A DNA stretch of 20,188 bases, from contig DCGW01000043.1 in the NCBI GenBank assembly GCA_002315335.1, forward strand, positions 1 through 20,188, read 5' to 3'. Positions 7,291-14,347 of the stretch are shown one piece after another. The position numbers and the translations under genes are program-made. How positions within the stretch are numbered: position 1 is the stretch's first letter; every line of letters starts with the position of its first letter. The notes beneath the pieces were generated by a model. The model saw nothing but the letters and a program-made list of their open reading frames with translations. It was not told the DNA's origin and did not search any database. Source of the stretch: Firmicutes bacterium UBA1768. Lineage in GTDB: Bacteria > Bacillota > Clostridia > Peptostreptococcales > Anaerovoracaceae.

Positions 7291-7313
7291 TAAAAGCAGA
7301 TCGGCTTTCTGCT
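7291..7313 (-). terminator. Weak hairpin between maf and the deacetylase gene
   Basis: On the minus strand AGCAGA and TCTGCT form a six-base stem around a seven-base loop, followed by TTTA. It is too short and its T-tract too poor for strong termination; it may be an attenuator or RNA-processing site that lets part of the transcription continue into the deacetylase gene. Confidence 0.3.
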
Positions 7314-7325
7314 ACACAATTTCCA

Positions 7326-7892
7326 TTATTTTACCAGTTTTTCAAATTTTTCCCAAGGGAAGCCTACCACATTAAGATAAGAGCCTCTGTACTCTCTGAC
7401 ATACGGAGCAAAGCCCTGTTGAATGGCATAGGCTCCCGCCTTATCAAGCGGCTCTCCTGTTGCAATGTACCTTGCAATATCCTCTTCAGAATATTTTACA
7501 AACTCTACCTCTGTGCAGTCGTAAAAGGCAGTTCGTGTTTCACCCATATAATCAATAACCGAAACTCCCGAATATACACAGTGGGTTTCCCCATTGAGAA
7601 GGCTGAGCATTCTGAAGGCATCAGCCTCGTCCTCAGGTTTTCCGAGTATACCATCCTTATACACTATAGTATCCGCTGCGATTATTCTGGCAGGCTCCCG
7701 ACGCCCCTCGGCTTTAAGCTTTTCCTCAATGTGAAGCGCTTTTTTCAGCGAGAGGAATAAAACCGCGTCTTGCGGAGCGATGTTTTCCGGCAAGGCTTCT
7801 TCAACCTGAGCTGGCATTACGGTAACCTCATATCCATTTTCAGCAAAAATTTCCAGCCTTCTTGGGGAGGCTGAAGCAAGAATTATTTCCAT
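7326..7892 (-). CDS. maf: Maf-family nucleoside triphosphate pyrophosphatase
   Basis: House-cleaning pyrophosphatase that hydrolyses non-canonical or selected nucleotides (dTTP/UTP or methylated nucleotides, depending on subgroup) to the monophosphate. The 188-residue protein has the family signature ASASPRR at residues 6-12, the AADTIVY motif with the catalytic aspartate, LGKPEDEADA and SGVSVID. The length is typical. The start codon lies one base after the proA stop, so translation is probably coupled; the only purine-rich site (GAGG) is about 20 bases upstream, inside proA. Subgroup specificity was not resolved. Confidence 0.93.
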   Translation of the reverse strand: MEIILASASPRRLEIFAENGYEVTVMPAQVEEALPENIAPQDAVLFLSLKKALHIEEKLKAEGRREPARIIAADTIVYKDGILGKPEDEADAFRMLSLLNGETHCVYSGVSVIDYMGETRTAFYDCTEVEFVKYSEEDIARYIATGEPLDKAGAYAIQQGFAPYVREYRGSYLNVVGFPWEKFEKLVK

Positions 7893-7893
7893 A

Positions 7894-9108
7894 TTATCTG
7901 ATCTGTCCGTTTCCTCTTACTACATATTTATATGACGTCAGCTCCTCAAGTCCCATAGGACCTCTCGCATGAAGCTTCTGAGTTGAAATTCCCATTTCAC
8001 AGCCAAGGCCAAACTCTCCTCCGTCGGTAAAGCGGGTCGATGCGTTGATATAAACTGCTGCGCTGTCAACCATTTTTACAAAAATGTCAGCGTTTGCTGC
8101 ATTTTCTGTTATTATGGCCTCCGAGTGGCCGGTCGAGTGTGCCGCAATATGCTCTATTGCTTCCCTGACTGAGTCTACAGTTTTTATTGCCATAATATAG
8201 TCGAGAAATTCCGTTGAAAATTCATCGGTTCTGAACTCGACAGGAGTCTGGCCGGAAGCCTTCCTCTTTTCTACCAGCCTATCGTTCATCAGCTGCATAA
8301 AGCGGTCGGCTACTGCTGAGTGAACAAGACAAACCTCAGCCGCATTGCAGACTGAAGGTCTGGATGTCTTTGCATTTTCTACAATATTTATGGCTTTTTC
8401 GAGGTCAGCAAATTCGTCTACATATATGTGGCAAATGCCTGTGCCTGTCTGTATGCACGGAACCTTAGCGTTTTCTACGCAGGACTGAATAAGGCCCTTG
8501 CCGCCTCGTGGAATGAGGAGGTCAACATAGCCTACGCCTGTCATGAGCTCGGCGGCGCTGTTTCTGGTGGTGTCCTCTACAAGCTGCACGACATCACCAG
8601 AAAGGCCTGCCTTGCGCAGGCCGCTTTGAAGAGCGGCAACTATCGCTGAGGCGGAATTGTAAGCTTCCTTGCCGCCTCTCAGGATGCATGCAGAGCCGCT
8701 CTTCAAAGCCAGCGCCGCCGCGTCCGAGGTGACATTAGGTCTGCTTTCATAAATAATCGCTATCACCCCAAGTGCTACCGAGGTTTTTTCCACAACCAGT
8801 CCATTTGGCAAGGTATGTCTCCTCAAAACATTCCCAACCGGATCCGGAAGTGCTGCAACCTCTCTTATTCCCTTTGCCATACTAGCAATTCTATCTGAAC
8901 TGAGAGTTAATCTGTCAATCATGACATCTGAAACACTTCCCTTTGCATTTTCAACGTCAATTGCATTAGCCTCAAGTATAGCTGCCTCTGAATTGATAAG
9001 CTCCTGAGCCATCGCCTCAAGCGCAGCGTTTTTTTCTTCAGCATTAACCACTGCAAGCGGCGGTGCAGCAGCCTTTGCAGTTTTCATTATTTCTATTGTA
9101 GTTTTCAT
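7894..9108 (-). CDS. proA: Gamma-glutamyl phosphate reductase
   Basis: Second enzyme of proline synthesis from glutamate: NADPH-dependent reduction of gamma-glutamyl phosphate to glutamate semialdehyde. The 404-residue aldehyde-dehydrogenase-fold protein has the active-site PSVCNAAE (Cys254), the IYESRPNVT segment (119-127), [10 protein letters not shown] (198-207) and the typical C-terminal YKYVV-x-GNGQ. The start is supported by AGGAGGG five bases before the ATG. It heads a minus-strand gene string with maf. proB (glutamate 5-kinase), its common partner, is not adjacent: the next gene upstream is divergent. Confidence 0.95.
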   Translation of the reverse strand: MKTTIEIMKTAKAAAPPLAVVNAEEKNAALEAMAQELINSEAAILEANAIDVENAKGSVSDVMIDRLTLSSDRIASMAKGIREVAALPDPVGNVLRRHTLPNGLVVEKTSVALGVIAIIYESRPNVTSDAAALALKSGSACILRGGKEAYNSASAIVAALQSGLRKAGLSGDVVQLVEDTTRNSAAELMTGVGYVDLLIPRGGKGLIQSCVENAKVPCIQTGTGICHIYVDEFADLEKAINIVENAKTSRPSVCNAAEVCLVHSAVADRFMQLMNDRLVEKRKASGQTPVEFRTDEFSTEFLDYIMAIKTVDSVREAIEHIAAHSTGHSEAIITENAANADIFVKMVDSAAVYINASTRFTDGGEFGLGCEMGISTQKLHARGPMGLEELTSYKYVVRGNGQIR

Positions 9109-9121
9109 AATAACCCTCCTC

Positions 9122-9141
9122 GCTTACCTGAACAGATAAGC
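9122..9141 (-). other. Leader stem-loop before proA
   Basis: GCTTATC and GGTAAGC form a seven-pair stem (one G-T) around a six-base loop, ending at the ribosome binding site of proA. It could modulate ribosome access. No T-box consensus (AGGGTGGNACCGCG) was found in the leader. Confidence 0.35.
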
Positions 9142-9176
9142 CTCTAATACTTTATTCTTACTCTCAAATAGATTTT

Positions 9177-9205
9177 AAACTATGCGAATATCAATTTCAA
9201 GTCAA
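9177..9205 (-). promoter_or_regulatory. Possible promoter of proA
   Basis: TTGACT (five of six) is followed by 17 bases and TAGTTT, a poor -10 (three of six). Spacing and position fit, giving a leader of about 60 bases. It lies back to back with the promoter of the DUF1002 gene. Confidence 0.4.
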
Positions 9206-9228
9206 ATGATTTTTATCAATAAAAGCTA

Positions 9229-9257
9229 TGGAAAATAAAGATATATAATAGTATAAT
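9229..9257 (+). promoter_or_regulatory. Predicted promoter of the DUF1002 gene
   Basis: TGGAAA (four of six) then 17 bases and a perfect TATAAT at 9252-9257. A second TATAAT occurs at 9244-9249 but has no -35 at proper spacing. A 14-base inverted repeat overlaps the downstream TATAAT. Confidence 0.5.
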
Positions 9258-9287
9258 TAAATGGCGCAGCCAAGCGCCATTTAATTA
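9254..9287 (+). repeat. Perfect 14-bp inverted repeat overlapping the -10 region
   Basis: Perfect complementary arms (9254-9267 and 9274-9287) flank the six-base centre AGCCAA; the inner half is ATGGCGC/GCGCCAT. The left arm includes four bases of the TATAAT box, so in DNA it could be an operator. In RNA the seven inner pairs would lie at the 5' end of the message. An A7 run follows on the plus strand. Confidence 0.7.
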
Positions 9288-9323
9288 AAAAAATCAATTT
9301 TCAAGGGGAAAAGGAGAATAAAA

Positions 9324-10217
9324 ATGAACAGAAAACACTTAGTCAGAATTCTGACAGTAATTTTATCACTGTCATTAGTGATTTCATCAGCCCTTCCGAC
9401 ACTTGCAGACTCTGCAGACACCTACGTTGCTATGGGCGCAGACCTCTCACAGGATCAGAGAACAGCAGTTCTTGGTTATCTCGGATTATCAGAGACAGAT
9501 ATGGCAAATGTTGATTCAGTAACCATTACCAACGCCCTCGAATATCAGTACTTAGGCTCCTACCTTCCAGCCAGTGTAATCGGCACAAGAGCACTTTCCT
9601 GCGTAAGAGTAGACAAGAAAAAGAGCGGCGGAATCAAGGTTAACACGGTAAACATTTCTTACTGCACCGAGGGCATGTACCAGAACGCTCTCATTACCGC
9701 CGGAATAGAAAACGCTGAGGTTACAGTTGCAGCCCCTTTCAGCATTTCCGGTACAGCAGGACTTGTGGGTGCAATGCAGGCCTATCAGGGCATTACAGGA
9801 AAGGTTATTCCTGTTGCGAACTCGGACGCTGCTGTTGAAGAAATAGTTACCACCGGAAACCTTGCTTCGACCATGGGCAGTGAGGACGCCGAAAATCTTG
9901 TGGCACTTGTTAAACAGGAAATTATTGGAAATGATGACCTCACAGATGAGGATATTTTAGGTTACATCGACCAGGCAGCAGCAGAGCTCGGAATTTCTAT
10001 TACCGACAGCGAAAAGCAGGCTCTTCTCAGCCTCATGAAGAAAATAGCGGCGCTTGACATCGACCCTGACCAGTTGAAAAAACAAGCGGAAAACATCTAC
10101 GACAGACTTACCGACTTCGGGATTGACCTCAGCGCCTTTGATAAGGATACAATAATCGACAAGATTACAGGCTTCTTTGAAGGCGTCATCGACTTTATTA
10201 AGGGACTTTTCGATTAA
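9324..10217 (+). CDS. Secreted DUF1002 protein (YpuA-like)
   Basis: Exported protein of 297 residues and unknown function. The signal peptide spans about residues 1-29 (basic N-terminus, hydrophobic core, LPTLA/DSADT cleavage region). The DUF1002 features are clear: VAMGADLSQDQR near the mature N-terminus, YLGSYLP, IGTRALSCVRV and the VNISYCTEGMYQNALITAG and VAAPFSISGTAGL segments. The second half is mainly helical and acidic and ends in a short amphipathic helix (FFEGVIDFIKGLF). An AAGGAG site lies seven bases before the ATG. It is followed 59 bases later on the same strand by the unusual transporter gene, so the two may be cotranscribed. Family recognition is good; no activity can be proposed. 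Confidence 0.88.
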   Translation: MNRKHLVRILTVILSLSLVISSALPTLADSADTYVAMGADLSQDQRTAVLGYLGLSETDMANVDSVTITNALEYQYLGSYLPASVIGTRALSCVRVDKKKSGGIKVNTVNISYCTEGMYQNALITAGIENAEVTVAAPFSISGTAGLVGAMQAYQGITGKVIPVANSDAAVEEIVTTGNLASTMGSEDAENLVALVKQEIIGNDDLTDEDILGYIDQAAAELGISITDSEKQALLSLMKKIAALDIDPDQLKKQAENIYDRLTDFGIDLSAFDKDTIIDKITGFFEGVIDFIKGLFD

Positions 10218-10266
10218 TATGATATTGAATTATCAGGAAATCAGATTATAGCAAAAATATTCTTTT

Positions 10267-10270
10267 GGAG
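10267..10270 (+). promoter_or_regulatory. Ribosome binding site fixing the start of the transporter fusion
   Basis: GGAG six bases before the ATG at 10277. An in-frame TTG at 10265 would overlap this site and is therefore unlikely to be the start. Confidence 0.65.
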
Positions 10271-10276
10271 AAAAAA

Positions 10277-11926
10277 ATGACTTCAAAACCAAAACACCAA
10301 CGAATTTCTTCCATTACAATAGATGCCACTTTGGAAAACTTTGACGCAGCAAAGGATTTCATTGCAGAAATTCTAAAAAGCGAGAAAATAAATTCTCACA
10401 GAATACTCGAAACCACGTTAATATTTGAAGAGCTTTTCCTTCGGCTGTCGGATCCTGACCGGTATATTACCGACGACGGAAAGATAACGATTTCATTAAG
10501 GAAAAGGCTTGGTGAAACCCGAATTCTGCTTAGCTTCTGGGGCGATATGTTAGACCTTGACTTTGATATGGCAAGAGCGTCCGATGACCCCAGTATTGCT
10601 ATACTCAGCCGTTACCAGGACAAGATAGGCAGACGCTTCAGAAGAAGAAACAACTCCGTCAGCATACTTGTAGAAAGAAACTACAAAAACGCGGTTTACT
10701 TTAACTATGCCGCATTTGGTTTGGCGTTTTTGACTTATATAATTTTGAACCTGACCACTACACCCGAAAAAATGAGCTTTATATCAAACAATTACCTTAC
10801 GGTTATTGAAAGCTTATTTGGGAACGCAATGACCATGATTGCAGCTCCAGTAACGTTTTTCTCTCTGGTAACCAACATTACCGACATCAGCGTAATCGGA
10901 GACCAACGATTACACTTAAAAAATGTTATTGCTCTTACCGGAAGAATGTCCTGCACAGCCATCATTGTATCATTTATTTATTTTGCTATAGTACGACCTG
11001 TTGTGGTGTTTGTCGGTTCTGATATAAGCATTCTGTCAAATGAGTCATTTGAATTGGATTCGTTTTTAGTGAATGTATCCAACATTATCCCGTCAAGCTT
11101 GGTGGAGGCCTTTACGTCAATCTCTCCTCTGCCGCTAATATTCTTGTCGGTTTTGACTGCCATAGCAATGATTTCAATGAATAAATACTTCTTCCAGATG
11201 AAGACTATGAACGATTCATTTAATGCTTTGTTTTCCAGAATGCTCAGTATTATTATGATAGTCCTCCCGGTTGTTGTGTATTTTTCATTCCTTAGTTCAC
11301 TAATCAACTACGGGCTTAAAATCATTACTTTCGTGCTTGTGCTGTTAGGGCTGATTCTTGTCGGAGTATCTCTGCTTTTCTTAGGTAAGCTTATTGTAAT
11401 TAAGCTAAACGGCGGAAAAATCATTTGGTTTATTAAAACCTGCCTCCCAGCAATCAGCAGAAATTTCAATATTAATTCAAGTATCGATGCTATTCAATAT
11501 AATATCCGCTTCTGCAACAGATTTTTGGGCGTCAGGAACGATATTCTCACGGTAAACATTCCGGTTCTTGCGCAAATAAGCCTGGCCGGCAACTGCTTCA
11601 TTCTTACATTTTTTGCCTGTGTAAGTATCACCCTGTCAGGCATAACCATCAATTGGTTTTATATTATTCTGCTCGGCCTGCTTGTTTTTGCCATGTCAAT
11701 CAGTGCACCTAACCAACCCGGTTCTTTCTTCCTCGGCATGGTTATGATACTGAAGTTTCTTGGTATTCCTTTGCTCAGCCTTCCGTTTATTTTCTTCATG
11801 GAGGCTCTCGTCGGCAGATACTTATCTCTGATAAACAGCTTTGGCGACATTGTCACAGTATACTGTGCAGAGCTAAAGGAACGACGAAACAATAACGCTA
11901 AAACAGATGCCGATCAGAGCATCTGA
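10277..11926 (+). CDS. Cation:dicarboxylate-symporter-like transporter with N-terminal GHKL-like domain
   Basis: A 549-residue two-part protein. Residues 1 to about 135 resemble the RsbW/HATPase_c_2 (GHKL) fold: SITIDATLENFDAAKDFI, then an EELFLRL helix where the N-box should be, GKITISLRKR strands, a WGD-x-LDLDF segment in place of the ATP-binding DxGxxFD, and a C-terminal SRYQDKIGRR segment. The N-box asparagine and the glycine-rich ATP lid are absent, so ATP binding is doubtful. From about residue 137 to 540 there are many hydrophobic helices resembling the GltP/DAACS elevator fold: NAMTMIAAPVTFFSLV, NIIPSSLVEAF, VLAQISLAGNCF and SAPNQPGSFFLGMV. The transporter class is a moderate inference, since conserved substrate-binding motifs are much altered. 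It ends at a bidirectional terminator. Confidence 0.78.
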   Translation: MTSKPKHQRISSITIDATLENFDAAKDFIAEILKSEKINSHRILETTLIFEELFLRLSDPDRYITDDGKITISLRKRLGETRILLSFWGDMLDLDFDMARASDDPSIAILSRYQDKIGRRFRRRNNSVSILVERNYKNAVYFNYAAFGLAFLTYIILNLTTTPEKMSFISNNYLTVIESLFGNAMTMIAAPVTFFSLVTNITDISVIGDQRLHLKNVIALTGRMSCTAIIVSFIYFAIVRPVVVFVGSDISILSNESFELDSFLVNVSNIIPSSLVEAFTSISPLPLIFLSVLTAIAMISMNKYFFQMKTMNDSFNALFSRMLSIIMIVLPVVVYFSFLSSLINYGLKIITFVLVLLGLILVGVSLLFLGKLIVIKLNGGKIIWFIKTCLPAISRNFNINSSIDAIQYNIRFCNRFLGVRNDILTVNIPVLAQISLAGNCFILTFFACVSITLSGITINWFYIILLGLLVFAMSISAPNQPGSFFLGMVMILKFLGIPLLSLPFIFFMEALVGRYLSLINSFGDIVTVYCAELKERRNNNAKTDADQSI

Positions 11927-11940
11927 TACAAAAAATACTT

Positions 11941-11970
11941 TGAGCCCCTGATCATGGGGCTCATTTTCTA
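11941..11970. terminator. Bidirectional intrinsic terminator
   Basis: TGAGCCCC and GGGGCTCA form a perfect eight-base stem around a seven-base loop (11941-11963). The plus strand continues ATTTTCT and the minus strand AAGTATTTTTT. It sits between two convergent genes, the transporter fusion (+) and guaD (-), and probably serves both. Confidence 0.8.
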
Positions 11971-13242
11971 TATTATCCTTCTTCCTCTGACAAATTTTCC
12001 TACTATAGAGGTTTTATCCGCCTCCAAGTATACTGCACGCTGAAGCCTGTCCTTAATGCTGAAACTGTTTCCTTCATCAAGCTTTCTGTCATCAATTACT
12101 ATCGCATCAAGCTCATAGCCTTCTTCAAAGCTTCCCACCTTTCCGAAGAATCCACCTCCTCCGCAGGTAGCCAGATAGAAGGCCTCCTCAAAGGAGAGAG
12201 GTCTGCAAGCAGGGTCTACCAGCCTCCAATACAGCTTTGAAACCTGAACCGCATCGGCAATCGCCCTGAAAATCGACTCGGATTCACCGCCGGCAACATC
12301 TGACCCCAAACCAACTTTCAAGCCTTTTTCCAGATATTTTCTTATCGGTGCAATTCCCGAAGACAAATTCATGTTTGAAGCCGGGCAGTGCGCCACATAC
12401 ACCCCTCTTGCTTTGATGAGTTCCACCTCTTTATCAGTACAGTAAATACAGTGTGCCATTATAGCGTTGGCACCTCCGCCTAACAGTCCAAACTCCTCAT
12501 AGCCTTCCGCATAGAATTCAGCCTCAGGGAAGAGCTTTAGTACGAGTTTTATTTCCTCCGGATTTTCGGAAAGATGCGATTGAACAGGCAGATTGTATTC
12601 TTTCCGGAGTTTGCTCAGTTCTATTAACAATTCTCTGGAACAGGATGGAAGAAATCTCGGGGTCAGAATCGGCAGAGTATTTTTGAACCTGTCTGCTGCT
12701 TCAATTGACCACCTCAAAGTCTCTCGAATTGACAGTTCCGCCGTTTCCTCCCTTATGTAGTCCGGAGCGTCGTTATCCATATTCACTTTTCCTACATATG
12801 TTATCAAACCTGTCTCTTCGAGCTTTTCCATCAAAATCAGAGTCGCTTCCCTGTGTATCGTTGCAAAAATGGACGCTCTTGTTGTCGCGCTGTGCTTGAG
12901 ATTTTCGACGAAGGCTTCATAAGCTTTTTCCGCATAACCAATCTCACTATACTTTGCTTCTTCCTTGAAAGCATAGGTTTTTAGCCAATCTAACAGCTCG
13001 AGGTCCATTCCCACACCTCTGAAGGCATACTGTGGTGCGTGGATATGAAGGTCTACCATTCCCGGCATAATCAGCATCCCAGTATAATCAATCACTGGCA
13101 GGTCCGAAAACTCAGCGGGAATGCTTTTAAAGACCCCTTTTGATAGGCCTTCAACACATATAAGGAAACTGTTTTTTTCTGTATTTAGCTTGTCTGGGCT
13201 TGAATTCCAGCAAATATCGCCCTTCAAAATAAAGGATTTCAT
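11968..13242 (-). CDS. guaD: Guanine deaminase
   Basis: Zinc amidohydrolase that converts guanine to xanthine and ammonia. The 424-residue protein has MPGMVDLHIHAPQYAFRG (metal ligands H66 and H68, substrate-pocket Q71), QSHLSEN (H223, E226), MAHC (H264) and GLGSDVAGG (D315), the pattern that separates guanine deaminases from other cytosine/TRZ-like amidohydrolases. I chose the ATG at 13242 because GGAG stands seven bases upstream; an in-frame ATG at 13263 adds seven residues but has no such site. It lies after the guaB-guaA unit on the same strand, separated by a terminator, so it may have its own promoter. The 3' end shares the bidirectional terminator. Confidence 0.93.
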   Translation of the reverse strand: MKSFILKGDICWNSSPDKLNTEKNSFLICVEGLSKGVFKSIPAEFSDLPVIDYTGMLIMPGMVDLHIHAPQYAFRGVGMDLELLDWLKTYAFKEEAKYSEIGYAEKAYEAFVENLKHSATTRASIFATIHREATLILMEKLEETGLITYVGKVNMDNDAPDYIREETAELSIRETLRWSIEAADRFKNTLPILTPRFLPSCSRELLIELSKLRKEYNLPVQSHLSENPEEIKLVLKLFPEAEFYAEGYEEFGLLGGGANAIMAHCIYCTDKEVELIKARGVYVAHCPASNMNLSSGIAPIRKYLEKGLKVGLGSDVAGGESESIFRAIADAVQVSKLYWRLVDPACRPLSFEEAFYLATCGGGGFFGKVGSFEEGYELDAIVIDDRKLDEGNSFSIKDRLQRAVYLEADKTSIVGKFVRGRRII

Positions 13243-13249
13243 TATTCTT

Positions 13250-13253
13250 CTCC
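13250..13253 (-). promoter_or_regulatory. Ribosome binding site fixing the guaD start
   Basis: GGAG on the minus strand, seven bases before the ATG at 13242; the upstream in-frame ATG at 13263 has no purine-rich site before it. Confidence 0.6.
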
Positions 13254-13292
13254 GGATTATCATTGTCAGGAATAAGCATTCGCTTTCCTATG

Positions 13293-13332
13293 AAAAAATC
13301 CCTACAAACCATCTTGATAGTGGTCTGTAGGG
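13293..13332 (-). terminator. Intrinsic terminator of the guaB-guaA unit
   Basis: On the minus strand CCCTACAGACCA pairs with TGGTTTGTAGGG (one mismatch) around a nine-base loop and is followed by ATTTTTTC. It starts nine bases after the guaA stop. A strong candidate for ending guaBA transcription before guaD. Confidence 0.85.
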
Positions 13333-13341
13333 CATAAGTTC

Positions 13342-14337
13342 TTATTCCATTTCTATAGTTGCAGGCGGTTTATCCGTAACGTCGTACATTACTCTGTTTA
13401 CGTGTTCAACCTCCTTGGTTATTCTTGAAGCCACCATGTTGAGGAAGGAGAACGGGAGTTCCACAGCCTTTGCGGTTACAAAGTTTTCTGTCTTTATAGC
13501 TCTGAGAGCAACTGTGTAGTCGAAGGTTCTTTCTCCGCCCCTGTCGTTAGCAGCTATTCCTACGGTCTTCATGTTTGTAAGAACAGCGAAATACTGTGAG
13601 CAAAGCTTATCATAGCCGGCCTTAGCCATTTCTTCTCTCCAGATCCAATCTGCGTCTCTTAAGATTTCGCAGCGCGCTTCAGTGATTTCGCCAACCACTC
13701 TGACTCCGATTCCAGGGCCCGGGAACGGCTGACGGCTTACATACTTTTCGTCGAGACCGAGCTCACGGCCAACCGAACGAACTTCTTCTTTGTATAAGAA
13801 CTTAACCGGCTCAACAAGGCCCTTGAAGTCAATGAAGTCAGGAAGCCCGCCAACGTTGTGGTGAGACTTGATAACCTTGCCGTCTGCGGTCTTTGACTCA
13901 AGAATATCAGGATATATAGTTCCCTGAGCAAGGTAGTCTATGTGACCGATTTTCTTTGCTTCTTCCTCGAACACTCTGATAAACTCTTCACCGATAATCT
14001 TTCTCTTCTTTTCAGGGTCTGTAACGCCCTCTAATTTTTTATAAAACCTCTGTCTTGCATCAACAAAAACAAAATTCAAGTCATAAGGTCCGTTTTCACC
14101 AAACACACCACAAACCTCTTCTGCTTCATACTTTCTTAAGAGACCATGGTCTACAAAAACGCATGTGAGCTGCTTTCCTATTGCCTTGGAAATCAGCGCA
14201 GCACATACAGAAGAATCCACGCCTCCCGAAAGAGCCAAAAGAACCTTGCCATCGCCAACCTGGTCCTTAATTTCTTTTACTGCGTTTTCAACAAACTCAG
14301 CAGGAACAATTGAATCAAAAGTTCTGATATCTGCCAT
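13342..14337 (-). CDS. guaA: GMP synthase, ATP-pyrophosphatase subunit without amidotransferase domain
   Basis: Adenylates XMP and aminates it to GMP. The 331-residue protein contains only the synthetase half: PP-loop SGGVDSS at residues 37-43, VDHGLLRK, AQGTIYPD, RQPFPGPGIGVR and the dimerisation domain ending in KPPATIEME. The amino-terminal class I glutamine amidotransferase domain of about 190 residues, present in usual bacterial GuaA (about 510 residues), is absent, and no such ORF lies nearby. The protein therefore resembles the archaeal-type split enzyme (GuaAb) and should need a separate glutaminase subunit or free ammonia. The ATG is supported by AAGGAG, which overlaps the guaB stop codon, so the two genes are translationally linked. 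Confidence 0.93.
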   Translation of the reverse strand: MADIRTFDSIVPAEFVENAVKEIKDQVGDGKVLLALSGGVDSSVCAALISKAIGKQLTCVFVDHGLLRKYEAEEVCGVFGENGPYDLNFVFVDARQRFYKKLEGVTDPEKKRKIIGEEFIRVFEEEAKKIGHIDYLAQGTIYPDILESKTADGKVIKSHHNVGGLPDFIDFKGLVEPVKFLYKEEVRSVGRELGLDEKYVSRQPFPGPGIGVRVVGEITEARCEILRDADWIWREEMAKAGYDKLCSQYFAVLTNMKTVGIAANDRGGERTFDYTVALRAIKTENFVTAKAVELPFSFLNMVASRITKEVEHVNRVMYDVTDKPPATIEME

Positions 14338-14347
14338 TTTACACTCC

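Noticed and set aside
9109..9323. Possible proline T-box or other riboswitch before proA
   Set aside because: The leader is only about 60 bases by the predicted promoter and lacks the T-box consensus and any terminator; only a small hairpin is present.
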